Origin: Candidatus Zixiibacteriota bacterium
Lineage (GTDB): Bacteria > Zixibacteria > MSB-5A5 > GN15 > FEB-12
Direction of reading: 5' to 3'
Assembly: GCA_024276275.1 (NCBI GenBank)
Contig: JAJRXM010000049.1
Location: 112,249-176,248, forward strand
Length of the DNA: 64,000 bases
A program made the position numbers and the translations under genes. Under the pieces are notes generated by a model. The model was not told the DNA's origin. It was given only the letters and a program-made list of their open reading frames with translations, and did not search any database. This document shows, piece after piece, positions 27,872-37,506 of this stretch (position 1 is its first letter; the number at the start of each line of letters is the position of its first letter).

Positions 27872-29494
27872 ATGTGTAATAAGCAAAAAACTCTATACTT
27901 ATTTATAATATTTACAACAATTCTCTTTTTATCATGCGACAAGAAAACTCCTACAGAATCAGAAGATAGAGCTCAATTATCAGGGTATGTATTTCAAGCG
28001 GAAAATGGATTTTTAAACTATATCTCAAATGCTGATATTTCTATCGGCATTTATAATACAACATCTGATTCTATCGGACGATATTCACTTGAAGTTCCAC
28101 TCGGTGAATATGTAATACAGACTTCGCACGAACAATTTGATATTAGTTTAGATACAGTTAAAATTAGAGGGAATAGAAATTACTTCATAAGCATGAAAAA
28201 TGGTCCGACATATTCTGTCTCCGGAGTTGTGACTGATACGATAGGCAATGTTGTAGAGGGAGCAATTGTAGAATTAGAGCATTTGAGAGATACAACTGAT
28301 ATAGATGGCAGATACGAATTCAATGATATTCTATCAGGTCGCAGAATACTGAGTTGTGATTATTCGGACTATTATATTTTTACAGATACATTTGAAATCA
28401 GAAATTCTGACATTACAAGAGATATCAATTTAATACGGCAAGGCTATAAAGTCTCAGGAACAGTCTTACATCCTGTTGACGGGTTGCTGAATGGTATTGA
28501 AGTTATTTTAGATGACAGTTTGTATGATACAACCGATGCAAACGGAGAGTATCTCTTTGAAAATATTTATATCGGCGAGTATCAGTTACAAATAAAATCT
28601 GAAATATATGATAATCAAGTTATAGATTTTTCTTTAGGGAAGGCTGATTTGATTCAGACTATTTTACTTACAAAACCGTTGCTACTTAAAGTGTTTGGAA
28701 CAGTTTCGCATTCTGTTGATGGCTTGTTGAGTGGGATAGAAGTTATTTTAGATGACAGCTTGTATGATACGACAGATATAAATGGAGAGTATCAATTTGA
28801 CGATGTTTATGCTGGTGAACATTCTTTACAAATTCAGCCATCCGTTTACAATTACGAAATATTTATTTTTAATTTGATAGATTCTGATTTATATAAAGAT
28901 TTGATTGTTAGTAAAAGTACAATACAAAAGCTTTTTATAGAGAAAGATGCTTTAGTGAAAGTTTCTTATTCGACTGAAGAAGGCTATAGCAATCGTGATG
29001 AAAATTTTGGGGCAGAAACGGTTAATTTTCTTTACCATACAATAATGGAATATTTACAGTGGGATTCTCTAGGTCAATACCGAGTAACCAGTTACAATAC
29101 ATCGAGAATTTTTATGAAAATAGATGAATTTAATTCCTCTTTAGTTGATTCTGTCCTTTTGGTTTTACCATTCTATCAATTTAGTACACTTCGTTTTGGG
29201 GAAATCAGACTTGCTAATGTTTCTGAGTATTGGGATGAATTAGCAATTACTTGGAATAATCAGCCATCAGTAACTACGGAACAAACAATTTTCAATTCAT
29301 GGACAGGAATATCAACTAAATTAGTTATAAAAATTACTGAAAAGTTGTCTCTCCTTACTAATTCAAACGGCTTTAGAATTTCATTTACCGATGAATCATG
29401 TTATTTCTGTGATTTAGGTCTATTGTTTTACTCGTCTGAACATGCTGATACTTCCAAGCGTCCTTATATCTTAGTTTACCGTACTGAAAAATAG
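27872..29494 (+). CDS. Lipoprotein with carboxypeptidase-regulatory-like repeats and a DNRLRE-type C-terminus
   Basis: 540 residues. The lipoprotein signal ends TTILFLSC. Four carboxypeptidase-regulatory-like beta domains follow at about 30-105, 110-185, 190-270 and 270-350; the second to fourth have the pattern SGxV...G...V.....D-TT-D-GRYEF. The third and fourth are near-identical (GIEVILDDSLYDTTDxNGEY) and reflect a recent 240-base duplication. The C-terminal ~190 residues carry WDELAITWNNQPSV, typical of DNRLRE-like carbohydrate-associated domains. It is probably an outer-membrane surface lipoprotein with adhesive or sugar-binding function. GAGGTGAGG precedes the ATG. Confidence 0.78.
   Translation: MCNKQKTLYLFIIFTTILFLSCDKKTPTESEDRAQLSGYVFQAENGFLNYISNADISIGIYNTTSDSIGRYSLEVPLGEYVIQTSHEQFDISLDTVKIRGNRNYFISMKNGPTYSVSGVVTDTIGNVVEGAIVELEHLRDTTDIDGRYEFNDILSGRRILSCDYSDYYIFTDTFEIRNSDITRDINLIRQGYKVSGTVLHPVDGLLNGIEVILDDSLYDTTDANGEYLFENIYIGEYQLQIKSEIYDNQVIDFSLGKADLIQTILLTKPLLLKVFGTVSHSVDGLLSGIEVILDDSLYDTTDINGEYQFDDVYAGEHSLQIQPSVYNYEIFIFNLIDSDLYKDLIVSKSTIQKLFIEKDALVKVSYSTEEGYSNRDENFGAETVNFLYHTIMEYLQWDSLGQYRVTSYNTSRIFMKIDEFNSSLVDSVLLVLPFYQFSTLRFGEIRLANVSEYWDELAITWNNQPSVTTEQTIFNSWTGISTKLVIKITEKLSLLTNSNGFRISFTDESCYFCDLGLLFYSSEHADTSKRPYILVYRTEK
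28440..28880 (+). repeat. Intragenic tandem duplication, 240-base period
   Basis: The stretch around 28500 (GAAGTTATTTTAGATGACAG) recurs exactly 240 bases later around 28740, and the flanking codons remain alignable over about 80 residues. It duplicates one whole beta domain. Confidence 0.8.
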
Positions 29495-29578
29495 CTGGAT
29501 TCCATCCTTCGGGCTTGATGATAAACCCCTGTTTTAGGAACATACTTCGACTCCGCTCAGTATGACAGATTGTAAGCC

Positions 29579-29615
29579 AAAGTAGGTCAGGTCTCTCCGA
29601 GACCTGACCTACTTT
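29579..29615. repeat. Near-perfect palindrome, possible terminator or dispersed element
   Basis: A 17-bp perfect stem (AAAGTAGGTCAGGTCTC-like arm, 3-base loop TCC) followed by TTTT. It could terminate the lipoprotein gene. About 35 bases upstream is CTTCGACTCCGCTCAGTATG, a sequence I remember as a common intergenic repeat in FCB genomes. Confidence 0.65.
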
Positions 29616-29693
29616 TAGCTAATCTACAAATTGAGCCATTCCTCCTAAATTCCCGCTTGCCAAAGCCGCTATTTTCCCGTACTATTACAAGCT

Positions 29694-30746
29694 ATGAAAC
29701 TTGGAATAATTGGAAAACCTCAGTCCGGTAAAACGACCGTTTTCAATGCTGCCTCGGGGCAGCAGGAAGCTGTCGGAGATTTCTCAAAAGCTACCCACAG
29801 GGCTATAATCAAAGTCCCAGATGATCGGCTTGACAAACTTGCCACAATAGTAGACCCAAAGAAAATTACCTACGCTGAAATCGAATTTCTCGATGCTCCC
29901 GGATTTTCTGGCAAAGGAAAAGAATCGACCGAGCTTGAAATATCATCGGATTTACGTCAGATGGATGCTCTGATGTTGGTCCTCGATGCTTTCTCTCCTG
30001 ATGCCGACCCAAAAGCTGATATGCAAGATATAGTAGATGAAATGATTCTTGCTGACCAGGTGATGATTGAAACCAACATAGAACGACGCAACAAAAGAAT
30101 AAAAACGACGAATGATAAAACTACCATTCAAGAAGTTGAACTTCTCAAAAAATGTCAAACACATTTAGAAGAAGAAAAACTGTTGATTGATATAGACATT
30201 ACCAATGATGAACGAAAATCTCTACGTAGCTATATGTTCATGACAGAAAAACCGCTTCTGATAGTTGTTAATCTTTCTGAGGAAAAAATCTCAAACGCAT
30301 CTGAATACGATTCACTCTTTGCCGATTTTATTTCTTCCAACAAACGCGAGATGACATCACTTTGCGGAAAGATTGAAATGGAACTAATCACTCTCGATAA
30401 CGACGATCGGGCGATGTTTATGGAAGAGCTTGGAATTAAATCTCCGGCTGTTGATGTTGTCGTGCAGAAATCATATAATTTACTCGGGCTTATCTCATAT
30501 CTAACCGCCGGTGAGCCGGAAGTACGAGCATGGACAATTCGCAAAGGTTTCACCGCCCAAAAATCTGCCGGTGTAATTCATTCAGATATAGAACGCGGAT
30601 TTATTCGTGCCGAAGTTATCAAATATGATGACTATATTGAGCTTGGCTCGGAAAAGGCGGTCAAAGCGGCCGGAAAGTTCCGACTAGAGGGAAAAGAATA
30701 CATTGTCTGTGACGGTGATGTGGTCAATTTCCGTTTTAACGTCTAA
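29694..30746 (+). CDS. ychF: YchF/Obg-like GTPase-family protein
   Basis: A 350-residue P-loop protein of the YchF (OLA1/DUF933) family, involved in ribosome-associated or stress-linked translation control. The G1 loop is GIIGKPQSGKTT (residues 3-14), the G3-like segment is EFLDAPGFSG, and a long coiled helical insert lies at about 110-180. The C-terminal TGS domain is visible (LLGLISYLTAGEPEVRAWTI; IHSDIERGFIRAEVIKYDDY). The usual NxxE/NKxD specificity motif appears as VVNLSEE, so ATP rather than GTP preference, as reported for YchF, is plausible. It is a divergent, slightly shortened member. The gene appears monocistronic. Confidence 0.88.
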   Translation: MKLGIIGKPQSGKTTVFNAASGQQEAVGDFSKATHRAIIKVPDDRLDKLATIVDPKKITYAEIEFLDAPGFSGKGKESTELEISSDLRQMDALMLVLDAFSPDADPKADMQDIVDEMILADQVMIETNIERRNKRIKTTNDKTTIQEVELLKKCQTHLEEEKLLIDIDITNDERKSLRSYMFMTEKPLLIVVNLSEEKISNASEYDSLFADFISSNKREMTSLCGKIEMELITLDNDDRAMFMEELGIKSPAVDVVVQKSYNLLGLISYLTAGEPEVRAWTIRKGFTAQKSAGVIHSDIERGFIRAEVIKYDDYIELGSEKAVKAAGKFRLEGKEYIVCDGDVVNFRFNV

Positions 30747-30865
30747 CCGACAATACTCCTCACATTTTATAGGTAATATTTGGGTAAATGTTTAAGTTGC
30801 TGTATGTTAGAGAAGTGTATATTGTACTACAAAATGATGTGATGTGAACAAATAAAGATAGAATG

Positions 30866-30908
30866 TGTTATAACTTAAGGTTATAACATAAAACAGCCTT
30901 TGGCTGTT
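30866..30908 (+). promoter_or_regulatory. Palindrome and hairpin upstream of lon, candidate operator
   Basis: A perfect 9-bp inverted repeat TGTTATAAC-N5-GTTATAACA spans 30866-30888, as expected for a dimeric repressor site. Three bases later is a hairpin AACAGCC/GGCTGTT (30892-30908). Both lie 70-110 bases before the lon start, so either control by a repressor or a leader structure is possible. Confidence 0.5.
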
Positions 30909-30976
30909 CAAAAAATGAGCAGAAATGCCGATAATGTTACAATAAGAATGTGAATATTAGAAAAAAGGTTTTAAAA

Positions 30977-33337
30977 GTGACAGAAGTAATAGAAAAGAAA
31001 AAAATAAAATCATCTGATAATAAAGTGCTTCCGATTCTTCCGCTTAAAGGAACAATCGTATTTCCGTATCTTATCGTTCCTCTTATGATAACAGATCCGG
31101 AACAAACCCGCATGGTTGATGATGCCCTTATGCGTGGTTCACGAATTGCTATGTTTTTACAAAAAGATGAAGAAGTAGAAAATCCGGGGTTGGATGATTT
31201 GCACGAAATAGGTGTTTCCGGTAATATCCTCAAAATGCTCAGGTTCCCTGACGGTTCGGTACGGTTTTTAATCCAGGGACTCAGTCGTATAAAAATAAAA
31301 CGGGTCGCTACAACAGAACCATTTTTGTCTGCTGAAATCAGTGAGGTTAAAGAAACTATATCTGATAAAGTTAAAATGGATGCGATGAAACATTCCATTA
31401 CGGAAAAACTCAAAACACTTGTTGATTTAGTTCCTAATCTATCAGAAGATTTGCACGTATCGGCTCTGAATCAGGATTCATTCTCCAAACTTGCCGACTA
31501 TATTGCCTCGAATTTACAAATTGAAGTAGACCAAAAACAGCATATTTTGGATGAACTCAATATTTTAAAACGGTTCAAGAAAGTATATTCGATTTTAAAT
31601 CGTGAAATAGAAGTATTGGAAATTTCTCAAAAAATACAGGCGAAAGCTGCCTCGGAACTTGGTAAATCCCAGCGTGACTATATTCTTCGTGAACAACTTC
31701 GAGCGATTAAAAGAGAACTAGGTGACGGTGATGACCACAACGAAGTTGAAGAGTTTGAGAAAAAAATACTCGATGCCAAAATGCCAGAACAGGCAGAAGT
31801 CGCAGCTCTCAAAGAACTCGACCGTCTTTCACACATGGCACCGTCCTCGGCGGAATATACTGTTTCCAGAACTTATATTGACTGGTTAGTCTCTATGCCG
31901 TGGGCTATATCGACCGAAGACAAACTTGATTTAAAACGAGCAAAACAGGTCTTAGATGAAGACCATTACAATCTGGTAAAAATCAAAGATCGGATTTTAG
32001 AACATTTAGCCGTACGTAAATTAAAAAAAGATATCAAAGGACCAATCCTTTGCTTTGTAGGACCTCCGGGTGTCGGAAAAACATCACTCGGTAAATCAAT
32101 TGCCAGAGCGATGGGACGTGAATTTTCCCGTGTTTCCTTGGGAGGTATGCGTGATGAGGCAGAGATACGAGGACACCGTAGAACTTATATCGGAGCAATG
32201 CCGGGTCGAATTATTCAATCGCTCAAAAAATGCGGTTCTAATAATCCCGTTATTATGCTTGATGAAATAGATAAACTCGGTTCCGATTTTCGGGGTGACC
32301 CCGCATCGGCACTTCTGGAAGTATTAGACCCTGAACAAAATGACAGTTTTTCAGATCATTATCTAGAGCTAGCTTTTGATTTGTCGCAAGTTATGTTTGT
32401 TACTACGGCGAACTGGCTGGAACCTATTCCGGCCGTTCTTCGTGACCGTATGGAAATTATAAATCTTCCGGGCTATACAGATATAGAAAAACTGGCAATA
32501 GCCAAAGAACATTTAATTCCAAAACAACTTGAAAACCATGGGCTTAAAAACTCACATTTAAAAATTCAAGACTCAGCAGTCAAAGTAATTATTGACGGCT
32601 ACACCCGTGAAGCAGGTTTGCGGAATCTTGAGCGTGAAATAGCATCGGTTACCCGAAAAGCTGCCCGTAAAATTGCAACCGGATATAAAAAGAAAATTAC
32701 TTTTACCGGTGACGATATTCCGAAACTGTTAGGACCTCAAAAATTTACTCGCGAAGGACTCTCCAGAGATTCAATGGTCGGCGTTGTTCCGGGACTTGCT
32801 TATACTTCTGTTGGTGGTGAAATTCTGTTTATCGAGGCTACCTCTATGCCGGGGAATAATTCTTTGACCCTCACCGGTCATTTGGGTGATGTTATGAAAG
32901 AATCTGCCAAGGCAGCGTTATCTTTCATTCGTTCAAATGCCGAAGAACTTGGTTTGTCTGATAAAACTTTTGAAAAGAAAGATATTCATCTGCATGTACC
33001 CTCGGGTGCTACTCCAAAAGACGGACCGTCGGCGGGTATAACTATGATAGTTGCACTCTCGTCGTTGTTTACCGGTCGAAAAGTAAAACCGGCATTGGCG
33101 ATGACCGGAGAGATAACTCTCAGAGGTCAGATTCTACCGATAGGCGGACTCAAAGAAAAACTACTGGGAGCATATAGGTCGGGAGTTAAAACAGTTTTAC
33201 TGCCTGAAGAAAACAGAAAAGATACACTTGATTTGCCTGTTGAAATTAAAAAGAATATTAAACTTAAATTCTTTTCACATGTTCTTCCGGCTGTGAAATT
33301 TGCATTGGAACCAAAAAGTAAAACGAAGAAAAAATAG
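30977..33337 (+). CDS. lon: ATP-dependent protease Lon
   Basis: About 786 residues if translation starts at GTG 30977, which has AAAAAAGG 8 bases upstream; GTG 30950 would add nine residues but lacks a ribosome binding site. In order: LON substrate-binding domain (LPILPLKGTIVFPYLIVPL), helical linker (SQRDYILREQLRAIKREL), AAA+ domain with Walker A GPPGVGKTS near residue 365, and the Lon protease domain with catalytic Ser in KDGPSAG and Lys 43 residues later in GGLKEKLLG. It degrades damaged and regulatory proteins in the cytoplasm. Length and motifs are complete. A palindrome upstream may be its operator. Confidence 0.96.
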   Translation: MTEVIEKKKIKSSDNKVLPILPLKGTIVFPYLIVPLMITDPEQTRMVDDALMRGSRIAMFLQKDEEVENPGLDDLHEIGVSGNILKMLRFPDGSVRFLIQGLSRIKIKRVATTEPFLSAEISEVKETISDKVKMDAMKHSITEKLKTLVDLVPNLSEDLHVSALNQDSFSKLADYIASNLQIEVDQKQHILDELNILKRFKKVYSILNREIEVLEISQKIQAKAASELGKSQRDYILREQLRAIKRELGDGDDHNEVEEFEKKILDAKMPEQAEVAALKELDRLSHMAPSSAEYTVSRTYIDWLVSMPWAISTEDKLDLKRAKQVLDEDHYNLVKIKDRILEHLAVRKLKKDIKGPILCFVGPPGVGKTSLGKSIARAMGREFSRVSLGGMRDEAEIRGHRRTYIGAMPGRIIQSLKKCGSNNPVIMLDEIDKLGSDFRGDPASALLEVLDPEQNDSFSDHYLELAFDLSQVMFVTTANWLEPIPAVLRDRMEIINLPGYTDIEKLAIAKEHLIPKQLENHGLKNSHLKIQDSAVKVIIDGYTREAGLRNLEREIASVTRKAARKIATGYKKKITFTGDDIPKLLGPQKFTREGLSRDSMVGVVPGLAYTSVGGEILFIEATSMPGNNSLTLTGHLGDVMKESAKAALSFIRSNAEELGLSDKTFEKKDIHLHVPSGATPKDGPSAGITMIVALSSLFTGRKVKPALAMTGEITLRGQILPIGGLKEKLLGAYRSGVKTVLLPEENRKDTLDLPVEIKKNIKLKFFSHVLPAVKFALEPKSKTKKK

Positions 33338-33370
33338 AACGTTTATATTTTTCTAGAGAAAGAAATCAAA

Positions 33371-34909
33371 ATGAAATTAGTCACATCGGATGTGATGCGT
33401 CAGATTGATTCAAAAGCTATTAAGGAGGGGATACCCTCTATAGAGCTGATGGAAAGTGCCGGACGTAACATTGCTCAGGCAATAACAGTTGATTTTACTT
33501 TAGAACATGACAATGCTGTTTTTACAATTTTCTGCGGAAAAGGCAACAACGGGGGAGACGGGTTTGTCATCGGGCGGTATTTGTTTTTGGCAGGTTTTGA
33601 AGTTGTCTTTTATCATTTAGGTTCTCCTAATGAATTATCAGAAGATGCCAAGCAAAATTATGATTTAATTGCAGAACTTGAAATCCCTACGAATAAAATA
33701 AATTCTATTGCAGAACTTCCAGAGATATTAGAGTCCGATTTTATTATTGATGCTATCTTTGGAACAGGTTTCAAAGGAACTCCCAAAGGTATCTCATCTG
33801 ATTTAATCGATTATATAAACGAACAACCGCAGTAAATTATCGCAATTGATATGCCCTCTGGTTTGAATACCGATGACGGTACTTATGACGGTGCTGTTAT
33901 TGATGCCGACTATACTTATACAATCGCACAACCGAAGTACGGCCTGTATGTTTCCCCCGGACGAGAAGTTTCCGGTGATGTTGATGTTATTTCTATCGGA
34001 ATTCCAATTGATGTTGTAGAGTCTTTTTCATTACATAATAATTTAATAACACCCTCGTATGTTTCATCTACTCTTCCGACTCGTAAACCTGACGGACATA
34101 AAGGAACTTTCGGCAAACTGTTTCTGTTGGCAGGTTCAACCGGTATGACCGGTGCCGCGGTTTTAGCAGCCCGCTCATCGCTTCGGTCGGGATGCGGGAT
34201 GGTAAAGATAGGTTGTCCAAAATCTATTCTACCGACGATAGCACCCTCTTTTATTGATGCTATGACTTACCCTTTACCAGATGTCGCCAAAAAAGGATGC
34301 CTTGCCAAACGTGGTTTAGGTGAACTGAAAAAAGTATGCACCGAACATGATGCTGTTGTGATTGGGCCCGGTATCGGAAGACATTTTGAAACAAAAGAAC
34401 TTGTCTGCCGCCTTCTTTTATCTCTTGAAAAACCTGCAGTTATAGATGCCGACGGGTTGAACGCATTAAACGGTGAACTGCAAATTTTAGAAGATACCAA
34501 AGCGGAACTGATTTTGACTCCGCATCCGACAGAATTCAAAAATCTAACAGGTATAGATGTTCCCGATGATATACATGCACGTATAGAAATTGCACGAAAG
34601 TTTGCAATTGAGTATCAAACTATTTTAGTTATCAAAGGTTCACCGACTTTAGTCGCTCACTATGACGGTTCTGTTTATGTCAATCAAACAGGAAACAACG
34701 GTATGGCTGTCGGCGGTTCGGGTGATGTCTTAACAGGAATTATCGGGTCGTTTTTGGCACAGTCGGTAGAACCGATTGATGCGGCCTTGTGTGGAGTTTT
34801 TATTCACGGTCTCGCAGGTGATATTGCTGCTTATGAACTTGGCGAACGCTCAATGATAGCATCTGATATTATCGACTTCCTTCCAGATGCATTCATGTCG
34901 CTTGAGTAG
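33371..34909 (+). pseudogene. nnr: Bifunctional NAD(P)HX epimerase/dehydratase with in-frame TAA
   Basis: The full frame encodes about 512 residues: an N-terminal YjeF_N epimerase domain (1-~215; FCGKGNNGGDGFVIGRYL, IIDAIFGTGFKG) and a C-terminal ribokinase-like ADP/ATP-dependent dehydratase (FGKLFLLAGSTGMTGAAVLA, GPGIGRH, NNGMAVGGSGDVLTGIIGSF). Together they repair hydrated NAD(P)H. TAA at 33833-33835 (codon 155) follows YINEQPQ and precedes IIAIDMPSGLNTDDG in the same frame. It cuts inside the epimerase domain, before its conserved IDxPSG strand, and not at the domain junction, so natural gene splitting does not explain it. ATG 33371 follows lon by 33 bases. Confidence 0.9.
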
Positions 34910-34976
34910 AATAATTCTTCGTAGGTCGGTGTTCCGATTCTAAAAAATACAATTGTGAGAAACCCGACATCTTTTC

Positions 34977-35642
34977 CTACAAATTTATCCCATACGAAAG
35001 ACCTAATTGAACGGTATAATTCAAATCGTTTGAAAAATAATTTACTCTAGGAATGACAAGAATATTTATGTTTTGTAGTATAGAATACGAATAGATTAAT
35101 GCACCTCCAATATTTATTTTTCTCGCACTTGTACTATAAGAATATTCTTTGTAACCTATAGAAAATATTGGTTGAATAGAGTGTTTTACGTTGAGAGATA
35201 TTTTTTTATACAGGTTTACTGCCATGACAAGAGTTTTATTTCGTGAGGATAATTTATAAACACCAAGAATGGAAATAGAAACGGGTGAATTTATTTGTAA
35301 TATGTTCAGCAGGTTTATCTGAGCATATATGTTATAGTATGAGTCAAGATTAATGTAAGTGTAAGTACCTCTATGAATTGTACCTGATAAATTGTTGTTG
35401 GTACCGTAAACGGCTTCTCTTGTAAATGTGCGATGAGAAACTCCTAATGATATTTTATCTTGAAAAATATAGTTTATAGTAAACAAATTTGCTGAATCGA
35501 TAATTGGAGCATCATATGACTGCCAGCCACCGGTCACAACAAAACTATGCTCTTGGTCGGACTCATACGGCAACTCAGCTCGAGTATTTACAACTGTCAG
35601 AATAACTAAGATAATTATAATTGAAATGCATTTTATATGCAT
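34977..35642 (-). CDS. Putative small outer-membrane beta-barrel protein
   Basis: A 221-residue exported protein with signal segment CISIIIILVILTVVNTRA. The mature part alternates amphipathic strands and Asn/Ser turns (YTYINLDSYYNIYAQINLL; NINIGG-type repeats) and ends VQLGLSYGINL, the look of an 8- to 10-strand barrel. It has no recognisable family motif. It lies on the minus strand in a run of small barrel genes but is not an obvious paralogue of the next two. It converges with nnr across ~70 bases that contain a degenerate GTAGGTC element. Confidence 0.55.
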   Translation of the reverse strand: MHIKCISIIIILVILTVVNTRAELPYESDQEHSFVVTGGWQSYDAPIIDSANLFTINYIFQDKISLGVSHRTFTREAVYGTNNNLSGTIHRGTYTYINLDSYYNIYAQINLLNILQINSPVSISILGVYKLSSRNKTLVMAVNLYKKISLNVKHSIQPIFSIGYKEYSYSTSARKINIGGALIYSYSILQNINILVIPRVNYFSNDLNYTVQLGLSYGINL

Positions 35643-35784
35643 ATTAAAATTCTCCCGAACAAAGTAGTATTTTTCTATAAAAATAAGTTACCAAACATGG
35701 TATAGGATGTCAAGAAAGTAATTTTATAATGAGGCAAACGAGGGTGTCTGTTATACACAGCATTATATCGTAAGATGCTTCCGA

Positions 35785-36435
35785 TTATCTATAGTAATTA
35801 TTTTTCTTTTTGTCTACTACATCATATGTCACAGGTGCTTTGCCGATTCCAAACAAAATCCCTATACTACCGGACATTGTCGTCTCTCCGTCATAGCGGG
35901 TCATGGCTGCCCTTAAAAAGAGAACATTCTTTTTATCCAGAGTTAAATATGGTGAAATACCATAAGATAAAAACATATTTTCTTCTCCGCTTACATCTTG
36001 GATATTGAAGTAACCCGGATTGAAAAAGAGTTTCATGTTCCAAACATCCGAATTGATATCAAGAAATATTTTCGGACTTATAATAAATGCCAGTTGACTA
36101 TTAGAGTTTACAAATGCACCTGTAATAGAAAAGTGTACAGGGGAATCATCTGTTTTTGGCATATTAAGATTCAGATACCCTGTAAATGAATTTGCTGATC
36201 GTTGAGAATAGTAATAATATGATTTAGAGGTTGTTTTTCCAACACCAAAACCGATATCTAAATACCTGTTAGCAGACAAAGCAAATTGACCGGAATAAGA
36301 ATCTGCATTATCAGAGCTGCTCATATTCATAATAACGCTTATCCCTCCTGCGGTGTTGGTGATGTATTCACCTTGCGCAAATAAACTTGATGTAACTACT
36401 GAGAATAATATGAGAGCAAATAACAGCTTTTTCAT
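35785..36435 (-). CDS. Putative outer-membrane beta-barrel protein
   Basis: A 216-residue exported protein with a clear signal peptide (MKKLLFALILFSVVTSSLFA, cleavage before QGEY). The mature sequence has regular aromatic strands (YLDIGFGVGKTTSKSYYYYS; HFSITGAFVNSNSQLAFIIS) consistent with a small barrel, followed by a polar tail. GGAGGTGC precedes the ATG. It shares the start of its signal peptide and its upstream bases (CATTGCACCT in the forward direction) with the broken gene just upstream in the same orientation, so the pair seems to be a tandem duplication that has diverged. Confidence 0.6.
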   Translation of the reverse strand: MKKLLFALILFSVVTSSLFAQGEYITNTAGGISVIMNMSSSDNADSYSGQFALSANRYLDIGFGVGKTTSKSYYYYSQRSANSFTGYLNLNMPKTDDSPVHFSITGAFVNSNSQLAFIISPKIFLDINSDVWNMKLFFNPGYFNIQDVSGEENMFLSYGISPYLTLDKKNVLFLRAAMTRYDGETTMSGSIGILFGIGKAPVTYDVVDKKKNNYYR

Positions 36436-36455
36436 TGCACCTCCAAAAATTAAAA

Positions 36456-37032
36456 TTATCGTATTGTTGTTGAACCGATACTTATTACTAATGAATAGGT
36501 ATCATCAGTCTTATAATATCCAATATCAATCGTACTTATACTTCTTTTTTTATTGTAAATTGTGACTCCTCCACCAATTGTAGACAGATTAATATATTTT
36601 GTACTTGATCGTAAAATAGTTACAAAAGGAAGAACACCGGATTTCTTCGCAGATGAATTTCCTATATTCAAAAACCCACCATAAGAATAACTGTTTATAG
36701 TAAAATTATTATAACGTAGAGATTCATATTTCAAAATAATACCAAGTGATATAGGTTTATTATCTCTTAATCCATTTACGAGAAAGAGATTCATAAAAGG
36801 TGCGAGAAAGGTAAAATCATAACCTTTTCCAAGCTGCAAACCAACATTTGCCTTACCGTCACTTCCGAATCCTACATAGACAAACCCTAAGTTTGAATTT
36901 GGTATTTCATTTACTTGGAATCCAATTCCTGCCTTGATACCACTTTCACCTTTTTGCAAATACTGACTTTGTGCAAATAAACCTGATGTAATACCCGAAG
37001 ATAATTGAGATTGCGAAAATAAGTTTTTTCAT
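36456..37032 (-). pseudogene. Putative outer-membrane beta-barrel protein with frameshifted signal peptide
   Basis: The mature domain (about 165 residues from QYLQKGESGIKAGIGFQVNE) is an intact barrel-like sequence ending YSLVISIGSTTIR. Its signal peptide is visible only if one base is removed. From ATG 37032 the sequence reads MKKLIFAISIIFG, and one frame over it continues ITSGLFAQSQYLQ, exactly paralleling the neighbour's SVVTSSLFAQGEY. The extra base falls in the GGG/CCC run at about 36994-36996. Without correction only a leaderless protein could be made. It may be a genuine frameshift, phase variation at a very short run, or a sequencing indel. Confidence 0.68.
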
Positions 37033-37057
37033 TGCACCTTCCGGTCATGTTTTCTTT

Positions 37058-37438
37058 TTAATTTCCTTCTGAAAAAATACTCAATATGGTGTGTCTTGTC
37101 AAGGTATGGAGATAAAAAATCAGGTCTTCAAACGAGACAAATAGGTTATGCGTTCTATTGTTTATGAGAGACTTTAAACTCTGACTTGGAGACTTCTTGT
37201 TTTTTAAAATTTTTGATTTTCTTTTATTAAAGAAATAAGGAAGAATTAGGGATAGAACAAACAATACTATCGTAATTATCAACTCAAGCAGTTCATGTAA
37301 TCGAGTAATAGAAATTGAGGTGAATTGAATTAATGCGATGAAATAAATAATAAATGGAACTATCGACAAAAAGGATATATGGATAAATAGAGAGGTAAAG
37401 TATTGTTTGTTAAAGTTATTATTTATATTTTCATTCAT
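37058..37438 (-). CDS. Small two-span membrane protein
   Basis: 126 residues of unknown function. Two hydrophobic spans (ISFLSIVPFIIYFIALIQF at about 21-40 and LLELIITIVLFVLSLILPYFF at about 50-70) form a hairpin, followed by a basic cytoplasmic tail (NKRKSKILKNKK). The ATG has AAGGA six bases upstream, which supports translation. No family is recognised. It lies between the barrel genes and the MORN protein on the same strand. Confidence 0.55.
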   Translation of the reverse strand: MNENINNNFNKQYFTSLFIHISFLSIVPFIIYFIALIQFTSISITRLHELLELIITIVLFVLSLILPYFFNKRKSKILKNKKSPSQSLKSLINNRTHNLFVSFEDLIFYLHTLTRHTILSIFSEGN

Positions 37439-37506
37439 ATTGTATCCTTCATGTTATAATTTTTAGATATTTCTTATACAAGGCTTTTGCTAAAAAAAGC
37501 AATAAC

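Noticed and set aside
33371..34909. Two separate genes, nnrE and nnrD
   Set aside because: The stop lies inside the epimerase domain before its conserved IDMPSG strand; both parts are in one frame, and no ribosome binding site precedes the second part.
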